From assembly GCA_934569225.1 (NCBI GenBank), contig CAKTKC010000012.1, positions 24,320 to 88,319 on the forward strand: DNA of 64,000 nt. The letters run 5' to 3'. Shown here one piece after another: positions 41,388 to 50,731 of the stretch. A model generated the notes under the pieces. The model was not told the origin of the DNA, did not search any database, and was given only the letters and a program-made list of their open reading frames with translations. Numbering within the stretch: the stretch's first letter is position 1; every line of letters starts with the position of its first letter. Origin of the DNA: an uncultured Oscillospiraceae bacterium. GTDB lineage: Bacteria; Bacillota; Clostridia; Oscillospirales; Oscillospiraceae. The translations under genes and the position numbers were made by a program.

Positions 41388-42517
41388 CTCTCCCGTCTGT
41401 CCAGACGCAGAATTTTGAAAACCGCCCGCTTTCCCCGGCGCAGAAAGCGGTGAAGCCAGGAATCAGGATACCACTTTTTCAGCTCCTTCACCGTGAGCCG
41501 GGAGCGGTAATAGCGGAGCTTGCCCGCGAAAACGCTGTTGCTGTCCGCCAGCTTCCCGCTGAGGAATGCTTCCATCTCCGGCGTGTACCATTTGGCCTCC
41601 GGCCGGTTTCTCAGCTGGGCGTATGTCGGGGTTTTCAGGCTGGGGATCACCCCCAGGCTCATGAAGTGGCTGGAATTGATGCAGTAGGGACTGCCGCAGT
41701 GCTTTCCCACCGCTTCAAAGGGAATGGGCGCGTCCACATCCTCGAAAATGTTCACGCCGTCGTAATCGGCATAGCATTTGGTCAGCACGCCGGTCTGTAA
41801 ATTCAGCGTTCCCGACCAGTCTCCGGCAAAGCAGAATTCCTTCCGCTTCACGCAGAAATTTTTCGTGGTGAAATCAAACAGCGGCGAGTGGAATTTTTCG
41901 CCGTTGGCAAGGTATTCCTCCCGCGTTCCCTTGGTGAAGATGCCGAAGGGCTTGCGCTGCTCGTCTCTCGTCAGCGCGACCTGAGGGTATGCCCCCACCT
42001 TTTCCATGGACAGCCGCTGAATTTCCTCGATGTAAGGAACATACTCATCGCACAGGTTCAGCTGCAGCAGAATGGACGCCCCGGCGTCGCGCATTTTCCG
42101 GATGTTGTCGAAAAACGCCTCTACCCAGCCCTTGCGCAGCAGCTCCGTGTAATGCATGGAAAAAGAAAGGTGCAGATGGCCGATATTCTCCCCGCAGGCT
42201 TCGATCAGCTCGTCAAAGCGGCGGCTCAGCGTCCCGTTGGTGGTGATATTGACAAAATGCCCCTCTTTCACCAGCTCTCCCACGATGGGAACGACCTCTT
42301 TCTGCGCCAGCGTTTCTCCCGCGCCGCAGATGCTGATGAAGCAGATACCCCCCACCCGCTCCGGGCGCAGCGCCCGGGCGATGTGCTCCGGGGAATAGGG
42401 CATGTCCGCCAGCGTCATTTTCCGTCTGTCTTCCTGAATGATGTAGCAGTAGGGACATTCCAGATTGCACACCGACACCGGCACCAAACACTCAAAGAAC
42501 CGCTTGATCTTAGCCAT
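41384..42517 (-). CDS. Radical SAM protein with extra C-terminal cysteines
   Basis: 377-residue radical SAM enzyme. The [4Fe-4S] triad is C17-x3-C21-x2-C24 in VCNLECPYCY, followed by GAGETL and ITTNGTL typical of the core barrel. The C-terminal third has C222, C229, C248, C274 and C279 (NFCVKRKEFCFAGDW, TKCYADYDG, KHCGSPYCINS), suggesting a SPASM-like auxiliary cluster. SPASM enzymes usually modify peptides or proteins, but this gene is embedded between a glycan ABC transporter and a pyruvyl transferase and overlaps both. The substrate is unknown; sugar modification or peptide tailoring are both open. The start is ATG 42517 after GGAGGAGAAG. Confidence 0.85.
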   Translation of the reverse strand: MAKIKRFFECLVPVSVCNLECPYCYIIQEDRRKMTLADMPYSPEHIARALRPERVGGICFISICGAGETLAQKEVVPIVGELVKEGHFVNITTNGTLSRRFDELIEACGENIGHLHLSFSMHYTELLRKGWVEAFFDNIRKMRDAGASILLQLNLCDEYVPYIEEIQRLSMEKVGAYPQVALTRDEQRKPFGIFTKGTREEYLANGEKFHSPLFDFTTKNFCVKRKEFCFAGDWSGTLNLQTGVLTKCYADYDGVNIFEDVDAPIPFEAVGKHCGSPYCINSSHFMSLGVIPSLKTPTYAQLRNRPEAKWYTPEMEAFLSGKLADSNSVFAGKLRYYRSRLTVKELKKWYPDSWLHRFLRRGKRAVFKILRLDRRER

Positions 42518-43781
42518 TCTTCTCCTCCACGACCTGAACGTCGTCAAAGTGGATGCTTCCCCAGCCGTTGGTGTTCCACTTCATATTGTACAGCGGCTCG
42601 TCCTCCTCTACGGTAAAGGCGAAGGCGCGCACCACGATATCGTGGCGGGTCTGGGTCGTACCATCGTAGGAAATGGTGATGAGGTCGGCAACATACTCCC
42701 CGGGGGCAAGGTTTTTCCCGTCAAATTCCAGCTTCACGGTGCTTTCTCCCGGCCGCAGGGTAAATGTCTGGGAATAGGCCGTGCCGACGGCTGCGCCCCC
42801 GGCGCTGCATATCACAAAGCGGAGCATCACGTCGGGGATTTCGCGCTTACTGTCATAATCCAGCGAAAAGCGCAGCTTTTTCTCCCGCGCCATGCTGCCG
42901 CAGTCCAGATGCACCGCGTTGAGGCGACATGCCTCCGTAATGCCTTCCAGACGCTTGATTTTGGATACGTCGTAATCGCTTTGCAGCGCCAGCATATTGC
43001 CTTTGGCATATACCCCGATGGCGTCCTCCACGTCTCCGTCAAAGATAATTTTTCCCTTGTCCATCACGATGCACCGGTCGCACAGCTGACGGATGGTTCC
43101 CATGTTGTGGCTGACGTAAAGGACAGTCCGTCCCTCGACCTGAGCGACCTCCCGCATTTTTTTCAGGCACTTTTGCTGGAAATTCACGTCGCCCACCGCC
43201 AGAACCTCGTCCATGATCATGATCTCGCTGTCCAGGTGCGCCGCAACGGAGAAGGCCAGCTTGACGAACATGCCGGAGGAATACCGCTTCACCGGGGTGT
43301 CGATGAAATCCCGCACCTCGGAAAATTCGATAATGTCCTCTATTTTGGCGTCAATCTCCGCCTTGGTCATGCCCAGAATCGCGCCGTTCATGTAGATATT
43401 TTCCCGGCCGGTCATTTCCCCGTTGAACCCGGTTCCCACCTCCAGCATGGAGGCAATGCGGCCGTAGATGTCAATTTCGCCCTCGGTGGGCGCGGTGACG
43501 CGGCACAGAAGCTTCAGAAGCGTGCTCTTTCCCGCGCCATTGCAGCCGATGATACCCAGCGCCTCGCCCTTTTTCACTGTCAGGTCGATGCCGTTCAGCG
43601 CCATAAAGGTCTGCCCAACCAGGCGCTGATCCATATTCACAGGCAGATTAGGGTCTTCTTTTCCCCGCACACGCGCCCACCAGCTCTGCAAATCCGCGGT
43701 CAGCGTGCCGCCGCCGATCTGTCCCAGCTTGTAGCGCTTTTTCACGCCGGTCAGGCGGATGGCAATATCCTGTTCGTTCAT
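42510..43781 (-). CDS. wzt: Polysaccharide ABC exporter ATPase, Wzt type
   Basis: 423-residue ATPase exporting a lipid-linked glycan. Residues 1-275 are the ABC domain: Walker A GCNGAGKST (79-87), signature RYSSGMFVKLAF, Walker B IMIMDEVLAVGD. Residues 285-423 form a beta-rich Wzt-C-like domain, which in O-antigen systems recognises a modified non-reducing end of the finished chain. An insertion between strands near residues 25-55 is typical of TagH/Wzt proteins. The partner permease gene ends 12 bp upstream. It overlaps the radical SAM gene by 8 bp. Confidence 0.9.
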   Translation of the reverse strand: MNEQDIAIRLTGVKKRYKLGQIGGGTLTADLQSWWARVRGKEDPNLPVNMDQRLVGQTFMALNGIDLTVKKGEALGIIGCNGAGKSTLLKLLCRVTAPTEGEIDIYGRIASMLEVGTGFNGEMTGRENIYMNGAILGMTKAEIDAKIEDIIEFSEVRDFIDTPVKRYSSGMFVKLAFSVAAHLDSEIMIMDEVLAVGDVNFQQKCLKKMREVAQVEGRTVLYVSHNMGTIRQLCDRCIVMDKGKIIFDGDVEDAIGVYAKGNMLALQSDYDVSKIKRLEGITEACRLNAVHLDCGSMAREKKLRFSLDYDSKREIPDVMLRFVICSAGGAAVGTAYSQTFTLRPGESTVKLEFDGKNLAPGEYVADLITISYDGTTQTRHDIVVRAFAFTVEEDEPLYNMKWNTNGWGSIHFDDVQVVEEKNG

Positions 43782-43793
43782 GTTCCGCCCTCC

Positions 43794-44651
43794 TTACACC
43801 GTATCCATAAAGGTGCGTTCCACCTTGTTGAAAACCATAATCCCCAGCACGGCAATCACCAGCGTCATGCCCCAGGACAGGAAATAGTAGCCCCAGTTCA
43901 CCGTTCCCTGACCCAGGATCGCGTAGCGCATCAGCTCCACGGACTCGGTGACGGGGTTGATCTGAAGCAGCGTGCGCATCCAGCCCTCGCCCAGGGTGGA
44001 CAGAGGATACACCACCGGTGTAGCGTACATCCACAGCGACACGCCGAAATCCACCAGCACCGTCAGGTCCCGGTATTTCGTGGTCATGCTGGAAATGATG
44101 ATGCCGAAGCCCATACCCAGAATGCCCAGATGCACCAGCTCCACCGGAATCATCAGCCACCACAGCCAGTGGGGATGCACCACGCCCTGAATGAGATAGT
44201 ACACCATAAACACCAGCACCAGCACCATCTGAATGCCGAAGCGGATAACCGTGGAGATGACGTTGGAGATGGGCGTGGTCAGCCGGGGGAAGTACACCTT
44301 GCCGAACACATAGGCGTTGGCAGTAAAGGTATTGGCGTTGTGTACCAGACAGGTGGCGAAATAGCTCCAGACCGCATTGCTGCACAGATAGAACAGAAAC
44401 GTCGGGATACCGTCGGTGCCGATGCCGGCAATGCCGCCAAAGACGAACGCCTGCACGATGCTGGTAAACAGGGGCGTCAGGAAAATCCATGCAGGGCCGA
44501 GGATGGTCTGCTTATAGCTCACCACAAAGTTCCGTTTGGTGAACAAATAGATCAAATCCCGGTACTGCCAGACCTCTTTCAGATTCAGTTCCAGCAGACG
44601 GTGCTTCGACGAAATATGGGTGTGATAGGTAGACTGGTTGTTGTTTGGCAT
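43794..44651 (-). CDS. wzm: Polysaccharide ABC exporter permease, Wzm type
   Basis: 285-residue ABC-2 family permease with six membrane helices after a cytoplasmic N-terminal segment (LKEVWQYRDLIYLFTKRNF-like coupling helix). SYKQTILGPAWIFLTPL is characteristic of TagG/Wzm/KpsM proteins. It forms the channel for the Wzt ATPase encoded next. The first helix region and the conserved TPVVYPLS near residue 190 are present. Confidence 0.9.
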   Translation of the reverse strand: MPNNNQSTYHTHISSKHRLLELNLKEVWQYRDLIYLFTKRNFVVSYKQTILGPAWIFLTPLFTSIVQAFVFGGIAGIGTDGIPTFLFYLCSNAVWSYFATCLVHNANTFTANAYVFGKVYFPRLTTPISNVISTVIRFGIQMVLVLVFMVYYLIQGVVHPHWLWWLMIPVELVHLGILGMGFGIIISSMTTKYRDLTVLVDFGVSLWMYATPVVYPLSTLGEGWMRTLLQINPVTESVELMRYAILGQGTVNWGYYFLSWGMTLVIAVLGIMVFNKVERTFMDTV

Positions 44652-44678
44652 ATTGTGTCCTCTTTATAAAGCAGAACT

Positions 44679-45224
44679 TTATCCGTTCTGCGCATTTCTC
44701 ATTTTCAGTATCTTCGCGGGAACGCCGCCCACAACCGCGTAGGGCGGCACATCCTTCGTCACCACCGCCCCGGCGCCCACGACGCTGTGGTCTCCCACCG
44801 TAACGCCGGGCAGAATGATCGCGCGGGTGCCGATCCAGACGTCGTTTCCGATGTGAATGGGCTGTTCCTCCGAAAAGCCCTGCTGGCACATGGGGACGTC
44901 CAGCCGGTCAAATTTGTGGTTGTGGGACAGGAGCACGCACTCAGGCCCCATCATAACGTGATCGCCGATGGTCACGCTGCCGCCCACATTGCAGTCAATG
45001 CCCACGCCGCTGAAATCGCCGATGGTGAGGTCGGAATCAAAGTGGGCGCCGTGTTCAAAGTTAACGTTCCGGCCGCAGCTTTTCACGAACCGGCTGGCGA
45101 AGAAAAAGCGGATGCGCCGGTACCGTTCTCCGCCTCGCCCCGTGGAGGCGGGGAGCTTATTGGCAAAAGCATAGTACAGCTTTCTGCAAACAGCCCGTTT
45201 CAGTTTTTTCAAAAAAGAACTCAT
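44679..45224 (-). CDS. Left-handed beta-helix acyltransferase
   Basis: 181-residue hexapeptide-repeat acetyltransferase of the WcaF/NodL/maltose O-acetyltransferase type. Isoleucine-patch repeats run from about residue 50 to 165 (DLTIGDFSGVGIDCNVG, SVTIGDHVMMGPECVL, IHIGNDVWIGTRAII). The catalytic histidine lies in SHNHKFD. It probably O-acetylates a sugar of the exported glycan. The start is ATG 45224; the frame upstream is rejected. It is 22 bp after a GT2 gene. Confidence 0.87.
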   Translation of the reverse strand: MSSFLKKLKRAVCRKLYYAFANKLPASTGRGGERYRRIRFFFASRFVKSCGRNVNFEHGAHFDSDLTIGDFSGVGIDCNVGGSVTIGDHVMMGPECVLLSHNHKFDRLDVPMCQQGFSEEQPIHIGNDVWIGTRAIILPGVTVGDHSVVGAGAVVTKDVPPYAVVGGVPAKILKMRNAQNG

Positions 45225-45246
45225 CTTAAATCCTCTTTGGGAGCCG

Positions 45247-46233
45247 TCAGGCACTTGCTTTCTGCTCTCTCAGCCTGCAGCGCAGAATCAGAAACAGCAT
45301 GGTAAGACGCATATATTTTTTCCGAAACAGCCACTGGTAGACCGGGCTGCCCCACGAGATCACGTCTCCGCGGCAGGAGGCAAAAGATTCCATCTTTCCG
45401 ATTTTTCCGGCAAGCGCCATTTTCTCCCGGCAGGAAAGGTCTTCTCTCCGGGAAATACCCTTCAGCAGCCGCTCAAAATGGGACAGCACGAACCTGTCCC
45501 GCGTCGCCACGCTTTCCGCGTCCATAGCCCCGAGCTTTTCCATAGAGGACGTGACCATGTGATAGAAGCAGTCGCACTGCTCCAAAGACGGCGCTTTTCT
45601 GGAAAGCGTATTTTCGCCGGTGGTGTCGTAATGGTACAGCGCCCGATGAAGATAGCGCAGATCTCCGCCGATCGCGCAGACGTAGGACAGAACAAAAGCA
45701 AAATCCTCCCCCAGACTCAGCTGCTCCGGGAACCGGAGATGATTGCTCTCAATCACGTTCCGGGCGAAAAATTTGTTGTACAAGGCGCACATCAGCAGGG
45801 GACGGTGCAGGAAATCCTTCCGCTGTGCTGTCTCTAAAATCTGAGGATGCTCTGCCTTCTCCAGCGGAATATCGTCCCGGTCGATCTCGCAGATGGTCAG
45901 ATCGCCCTCTTCGTAGTTTTCCCCCATGGCGGCGCACCAGTCCGGCTCTGTCCAGTCGTCGCTGTCGCAAAACATGACGAATTTCCCCGTTGCCGCATCC
46001 AATCCCGCGTTCCTAGCGGAGGATACGCCGCCGTTGGGCTGGTCGATCACCCGAATCCGGGCGTCCTCCCCGGCGAATTCCCGGCAAATATCCAGAGAAC
46101 CGTCCTTGGAGCCGTCGTTGACCAGAATGATCTCCAGATTCCGGTATGTCTGCCCCATGAGAGAGCGGACGCACCGCCGGAGGGTCTTTTCCGCGTTGTA
46201 AACCGGGACAATAATGCTGATCAGTTCATCCAT
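45247..46233 (-). CDS. Family 2 glycosyltransferase
   Basis: 328-residue GT2 enzyme, MDELISIIVPVYNAEKTLRR, with NDGSKDGSLD and FCDSDDWTEPD. The acceptor domain (from about 120) is unlike the other GT2 enzymes in the locus. ATG 46233 is preceded by GAGG; an in-frame GTG four codons upstream overlaps the previous stop. Confidence 0.85.
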   Translation of the reverse strand: MDELISIIVPVYNAEKTLRRCVRSLMGQTYRNLEIILVNDGSKDGSLDICREFAGEDARIRVIDQPNGGVSSARNAGLDAATGKFVMFCDSDDWTEPDWCAAMGENYEEGDLTICEIDRDDIPLEKAEHPQILETAQRKDFLHRPLLMCALYNKFFARNVIESNHLRFPEQLSLGEDFAFVLSYVCAIGGDLRYLHRALYHYDTTGENTLSRKAPSLEQCDCFYHMVTSSMEKLGAMDAESVATRDRFVLSHFERLLKGISRREDLSCREKMALAGKIGKMESFASCRGDVISWGSPVYQWLFRKKYMRLTMLFLILRCRLREQKASA

Positions 46234-46241
46234 ATCCAACC

Positions 46242-47411
46242 TCACGAAAATACCGACGCTTCATAGGTTTTCAGCGTAGCCTGCGCGTCATAGGCTTCCT
46301 CCTCCAGCGCCTTGGAAAACGTCTCGCGCATGGCGGCGTCGTCCAGAAGCATGCGGACGGCATCCGCAATGGCCGCGGCATCCACCGGGACGATCAGCGC
46401 GTTCCGCCCACTCACAAGCTGGTCGCGCATTCCCCCCACATCCGTCACCACCATGGGGCGGTGCAGGACCTTTGCTTCCGTGACCGTGGTCGAATACGCC
46501 TCGTAATAAGAGGGCTGTACGTAAATATCCCCGGCCAGAATAAAGGGGTAGGGGTTCTCCTGATTTCCTTCCGGAAGGAAGCTGTCCGAAAGTCCCAGCG
46601 CGTCCGCCTGCTTTTTTATGTCCGCCGCACGGTTTCCGTCTCCGACCCAGTGCCAGGTGATCTTCCTTCCCTCCGCGCACAGGCGGCGGCAGGCTTCCAG
46701 CGCCAGATCCGCGCCCTTTTCTTTTGTCATTCTTCCCACGGTCACAATGTGGGCGCCCTCCCGGGAGAACGTCTCCGGGACGAACAGCCGCGCATTTTTC
46801 TGGATGCTGTCCGGGTCGCAGATGTTGCGCAGAACCACGATTTTGTCGCTGATAAACGGGAATTTGTCCCGCAGAACCTTCGCACAGTCCTGAGAGACTG
46901 CCACGACATAGTCAAAGCGCCCGTAATAGCGCTTGTCCAGCTCATACTGCTTCCCCGTGAACTCGTAAGCGCCGTTGTGATACCACAGCACCTTCCGCTT
47001 CGCCGTGACCTTGTCGATCACGTAATTCAGGGAAATTCCGTTCTGGGAGTATGCCACCGCGATATCGTATTCCTTTTCAAGGGGGCGGAACTTCGTCCAC
47101 ACGGGCAGCCCCAGCTTGATACGGACGCGGTGGTCAATATAGGGCAGGAGCAAATCAAGATGGCGCAGAATGCCGCCCCGTTTTCTGATCTCCTGCATGG
47201 TAAATTCCGTGTTCAGCGTGTACCGGAACGCATCCAGAAAGGTTACATTCCGGCCGATCTGGGGCATCATGGCGTATTCCGGATTCATCACCAGCAGGTC
47301 AACATCATAACGCGTCTCCGGGAGGGCGTTAATAAGGTTCACCAGACATTTTTCAATTCCGCCGATCCCCAGTCCGTAGCAGACGAACAGCAGGCTTTTC
47401 TTCTTATCCAT
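46242..47411 (-). CDS. Family 4 glycosyltransferase
   Basis: 389-residue GT-B fold retaining glycosyltransferase. The N-terminal acceptor domain opens SLLFVCYGLGIGGIEKCLVN. The C-terminal donor domain has VTVGRMTKEKGADLALEAC and the E-x7-E type region SYYEAYSTTVTEAKVLHRPMV. It is probably membrane-associated at the cytoplasmic face. It lies 8 bp upstream of the GT2 at 45247-46233 and 6 bp after the next upstream gene. Confidence 0.86.
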   Translation of the reverse strand: MDKKKSLLFVCYGLGIGGIEKCLVNLINALPETRYDVDLLVMNPEYAMMPQIGRNVTFLDAFRYTLNTEFTMQEIRKRGGILRHLDLLLPYIDHRVRIKLGLPVWTKFRPLEKEYDIAVAYSQNGISLNYVIDKVTAKRKVLWYHNGAYEFTGKQYELDKRYYGRFDYVVAVSQDCAKVLRDKFPFISDKIVVLRNICDPDSIQKNARLFVPETFSREGAHIVTVGRMTKEKGADLALEACRRLCAEGRKITWHWVGDGNRAADIKKQADALGLSDSFLPEGNQENPYPFILAGDIYVQPSYYEAYSTTVTEAKVLHRPMVVTDVGGMRDQLVSGRNALIVPVDAAAIADAVRMLLDDAAMRETFSKALEEEAYDAQATLKTYEASVFS

Positions 47412-47417
47412 AGTTCC

Positions 47418-48404
47418 TCAGTGTTCCTCTTCCCGCCGGAAGAGCTTCTCGTACAGTCTGTAGGTCAACCCAAACAGCCCCGGCGTCTTGCAAACCATTT
47501 GCGCCAACAGCCGGTTGCGCCCCGACAGGAGGTGGAAATACCCTTCCTGTTCCTCCAGCTCAGCGCGTACCCGCCGCCGCCATTCGTCGTACTTCTTTTC
47601 CGGATGCACGGAGAGCTGGGCGTAGGCGAACAGGAGATTCCGCATCAGCGCCCGGTGGGCGTCCTCCCGGATTTCACTGCCGCTGTCCTCCACGATCAGC
47701 TCCCGAACCCGGATGGGGTCGAACAGGCTGTGTTCGTTCAGCTGCCGGAAGGAGGCGGAATTTTCTCGCAAAATGTAGCGATAGGGGCAAAAATCCTCAT
47801 ATACCGACCGTTTTGCCCGGGAAAACAGGAAGTAATTCATGAGATAATCTTCGTTGTTCTTAATGGCGGGGTTCATCCGTTCCGCCAGTCCGGCGAACAG
47901 CTCCCGGCGGTACAGCTTGGTACACAGGCTGGACTCAATCTGTCCGCCGTCCAGGAGATCCCGCAGGCCAGTCAGATTGTCCTGCTGCCGCAGCCCGCCG
48001 GTATTATGGACATAGACCACCCTGCCGTCGGGGAATTCCACCCGGTGTCCGCAGTGGGAGATGTCCGCGTCATAAGTGTGGGCGTTTTCCAGAAGATGGC
48101 GGTACATATCCGGGTCGATGGCGTCGTCGCCGTCGGCAAAGCCGACCCATTCCCCCGTGGCCGCCGCCACGCCCGCAAGGCGGGCAGATGTCGCGCCGCC
48201 GTTTTCCTTGAAAATCGGTCTGATACGCGCGTCCCGGGCGGCATAGTCCTCCATCACCTGCCGGGTGTTGTCGGTGGAGCCGTCGTCCACCACAATGATT
48301 TCCAGCTTCGGATAGGTCTGCGCAAGGATGCTGTCCAGGCATCGGGGAAGCCATGGAGCGACATTATACGCCGGTATGATGACCGAGATGGTTTCGCCCT
48401 CCAT
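47418..48404 (-). CDS. Family 2 glycosyltransferase
   Basis: 328-residue GT2 enzyme: ISVIIPAYNVAPWLPRCLDS, DDGSTDNTR and FADGDDAIDPD, where glycine replaces the serine of the usual DSDD. The acceptor region and the C-terminal basic tail (LYEKLFRREEEH) complete the usual length. AGGAGG lies upstream. A MITE-like repeat occupies the gap between this gene and the preceding one. Confidence 0.85.
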   Translation of the reverse strand: MEGETISVIIPAYNVAPWLPRCLDSILAQTYPKLEIIVVDDGSTDNTRQVMEDYAARDARIRPIFKENGGATSARLAGVAAATGEWVGFADGDDAIDPDMYRHLLENAHTYDADISHCGHRVEFPDGRVVYVHNTGGLRQQDNLTGLRDLLDGGQIESSLCTKLYRRELFAGLAERMNPAIKNNEDYLMNYFLFSRAKRSVYEDFCPYRYILRENSASFRQLNEHSLFDPIRVRELIVEDSGSEIREDAHRALMRNLLFAYAQLSVHPEKKYDEWRRRVRAELEEQEGYFHLLSGRNRLLAQMVCKTPGLFGLTYRLYEKLFRREEEH

Positions 48405-48421
48405 TTTGCTTCCTCCTTCCT

Positions 48422-48584
48422 GGGAAACTCTGATTAAATCGGCAAGCGCTGACAGCGAGGGATTTTGTTCTCAGGCAAAGACTGGAAAACGGAGGAATAC
48501 TGTATGTATTTCCCGTTTTTCAGTCTGCGGCATGGGGGCAAAAGACCCGCTGCTCAGCCGCAGACGATTTATTCAGGGTTTCCC
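48422..48584. mobile_element. MITE-like element with 20-bp terminal inverted repeats
   Basis: GGGAAACTCTGATTAAATCG (48422-48441) matches the complement of 48565-48584 at 18 of 20 positions. Inside are a long imperfect hairpin (48479-48526, 13 of 14 bp at its foot) and a perfect 9-bp GTCTGCGGC/GCCGCAGAC pair (48523-48531/48557-48565) that competes with it. No coding capacity and no clear target duplication. It ends two bases before the stop codon of the upstream glycosyltransferase. Confidence 0.65.
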
Positions 48585-48586
48585 TA

Positions 48587-49666
48587 TTATTTTTTCGCCG
48601 TCAGGCGTGTATATTCTTCGCAATATCGTTTTGCCATAGTCTCCGCGGAAAACCGGGCGCTGTCTGCCAGCGCGTTCTGCCCGATGGTCTTGCGCAAGTC
48701 CTCGCTGTCGATCAGCTTTTCGCAGGCCGCACATACCTCGTCGGGGTCGCAGCTGACCAACAGTCCGCTTTCCCCGTCCCGAAGCATATCCGGCACGCCG
48801 CCAACTCTGGACGCCACGATGGGCAGTCCCGTCCCCATGGCTTCAATAATGGTCATGGGCATTCCCTCATATTTGGACGGCAGCAGGAATATGTCCGCGT
48901 CGTGGAGATAGGGATGAACGTCCGACTGATTTCCCAGGAAATGGACGGCATGGTCGATGCCCAGTTCCCGGGCATAATTTTCCATATCCGTCCGCAAACG
49001 CCCGTCTCCCAAAAGATTCAGGCAGCAGTTGGGGTGGGTTTTCAGGAGCTTTGCAAAGGCTTGCAGCAATCCTGCGTGATTTTTCTGCTCGTCAAACCGG
49101 CCGATGTGCAGCAGGGAAACGGTATTCCCCAGCCCATACGCCCTCTTGGGAATGCACCGGCGGAGATTCACGCCGTTAAAGATCACGGGAACGCGGTCAA
49201 GGCCGTAAAACGCCGTCACCGTCCGCTGAACCTCCGGGCTGAGCGCCACCGGCACAGACCAGCCCCGGTGATAGTAAAACCGATTGAGAATGGCCTGCGC
49301 AGTCCCCTCCGCCTCCACCTTCGCCACATTGTGCACCGTGTGGACGCAGGGAATGCCCCCCGCCAATCTTGCCGCCAGCACTGCGTACAGAATCACGTTC
49401 AGGTGGGTGTGAACCACGTCCGGTCGTTCCTCCCGGAAAATCTTCGTGAGCTTCGGCATCACGGACACATCCAGCCCCGGCTTTTTGCTTAAGTAGCGGA
49501 TGCAGACGCCCGCCGCCTCCATGCGGTGGGAAATCTCCGTCCGCTCATCGAACAGACTCACCACAACCACGTCGTGGCCCAAATCCCGCAGGGCGTAAGT
49601 CAGATTTTCGCACATGGTTTCCGCCCCGCCAAAGCAGAAATAGGGGATGACCTGCAATAGTTTCAT
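48587..49666 (-). CDS. Family 4 glycosyltransferase
   Basis: 359-residue GT-B enzyme starting MKLLQVIPYFCFGGAETMCE. The donor domain has LLHIGRFDEQKNHAGLLQAF and EGMPMTIIEAMGTGLPIVAS with the E-x7-E motif. It starts in an ATGA overlap with the preceding GT4 gene. Its end abuts the MITE-like element, so a small change of the original C-terminus cannot be excluded. Confidence 0.87.
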   Translation of the reverse strand: MKLLQVIPYFCFGGAETMCENLTYALRDLGHDVVVVSLFDERTEISHRMEAAGVCIRYLSKKPGLDVSVMPKLTKIFREERPDVVHTHLNVILYAVLAARLAGGIPCVHTVHNVAKVEAEGTAQAILNRFYYHRGWSVPVALSPEVQRTVTAFYGLDRVPVIFNGVNLRRCIPKRAYGLGNTVSLLHIGRFDEQKNHAGLLQAFAKLLKTHPNCCLNLLGDGRLRTDMENYARELGIDHAVHFLGNQSDVHPYLHDADIFLLPSKYEGMPMTIIEAMGTGLPIVASRVGGVPDMLRDGESGLLVSCDPDEVCAACEKLIDSEDLRKTIGQNALADSARFSAETMAKRYCEEYTRLTAKK

Positions 49667-50712
49667 AGCGTTCCTCCCCACTGGCGGTAACAGGCGAGAA
49701 TGGTGTCGTTGTATTTCTGTTCGTCGTTGATCCGGGCGAATTTCTTCGCCGCGTTTTCGGACAGAAGCCGTCTATGGTCAGGATCTTCCACGATTTTCAG
49801 AATGTCCTCCGCCAGCACGGCGTCCTCGTCGCTTAAGTATCCGTCCACGCCGTTTTCGATCAGGTCTTTCATCCCGTCGGACGGGGTGCTGACCACCGGC
49901 GTTCCCAGCGCCATGGCTTCCAGCGCGCACATGGGCGTTCCCTCCCAGCGGGAGGTCAGGATCATTACCTTGCTGTCCGCCACCATCTTCATGGGGTTGT
50001 TCTGGAAGCCCAGAAAATGCACGTTGTCCTGCAAGTCCAGTTCCCTGCACAGCGCTTTTGTCTCTTCCTCCAGTTCTCCCGCACCGACCACCGCCACTTT
50101 GATGTCCGGCTTGCGTGCCTTCAGAGCGGCGCTCAGACGCATCAGGCGCTGGGGATCCTTCTGATAAGTCAGACGGCCGAGGTAGATCATGTCGAAATCG
50201 TAGGAATTTTCATCACTGTCCCGCATGGCAAAAATCCGCTTGGCGTCGATAATATTGTACAGCACGCTGCTCTTTTTGGCGAACAGCCTGTGGAACACAT
50301 ACCCCTCGTAGGAGCTGTTGGAGACCCAGAAAATGTGCTTCGCCCGGAAGCCCACCAGCAGATAAGCGATGGACTTCGCGGACAGCCCTCTTGCGTCATA
50401 GGCGTTGTTGTGGATGTGGGAAATCAGGGGGATTTTGCCGCAGCACAGCGCCGCGACAAAGCTGGTGCGCATGTCGTGGGCGTGAATCACGTCCGGCTGA
50501 TACTCCCGGATCACCCGGCTGAGGGTCGCGGGGGTCAGCTCCTCCACGCCATAGTGCCGGATGCCCATACCGTCCAGAATTTCCCAGACCTCTTCGCATT
50601 CCAGGCTGCAATAGGCCATGTCCACCCTGCCCTCAAAGGCTTTGATGATCTGGGCGGCAACCTTTTCCGCGCCGGTGTAAATTCTGGAATACAGAACGTG
50701 CAGTACCTTCAT
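49663..50712 (-). CDS. Family 4 glycosyltransferase
   Basis: 349-residue GT-B enzyme, MKVLHVLYSRIYTGAEKVAA. The donor domain has YLGRLTYQKDPQRLMRLSAA and the E-x7-E region EGTPMCALEAMALGTPVV. It lies 19 bp after the deacetylase gene and overlaps the next gene. Confidence 0.87.
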   Translation of the reverse strand: MKVLHVLYSRIYTGAEKVAAQIIKAFEGRVDMAYCSLECEEVWEILDGMGIRHYGVEELTPATLSRVIREYQPDVIHAHDMRTSFVAALCCGKIPLISHIHNNAYDARGLSAKSIAYLLVGFRAKHIFWVSNSSYEGYVFHRLFAKKSSVLYNIIDAKRIFAMRDSDENSYDFDMIYLGRLTYQKDPQRLMRLSAALKARKPDIKVAVVGAGELEEETKALCRELDLQDNVHFLGFQNNPMKMVADSKVMILTSRWEGTPMCALEAMALGTPVVSTPSDGMKDLIENGVDGYLSDEDAVLAEDILKIVEDPDHRRLLSENAAKKFARINDEQKYNDTILACYRQWGGTL

Positions 50713-50731
50713 GTCTCCGCCCTCGTCTCTC

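Noticed and set aside
48465..48911. Plus-strand gene overlapping the MITE-like element
   Set aside because: It is antisense to the C-terminal half of a clear GT4 gene and has no ribosome site.
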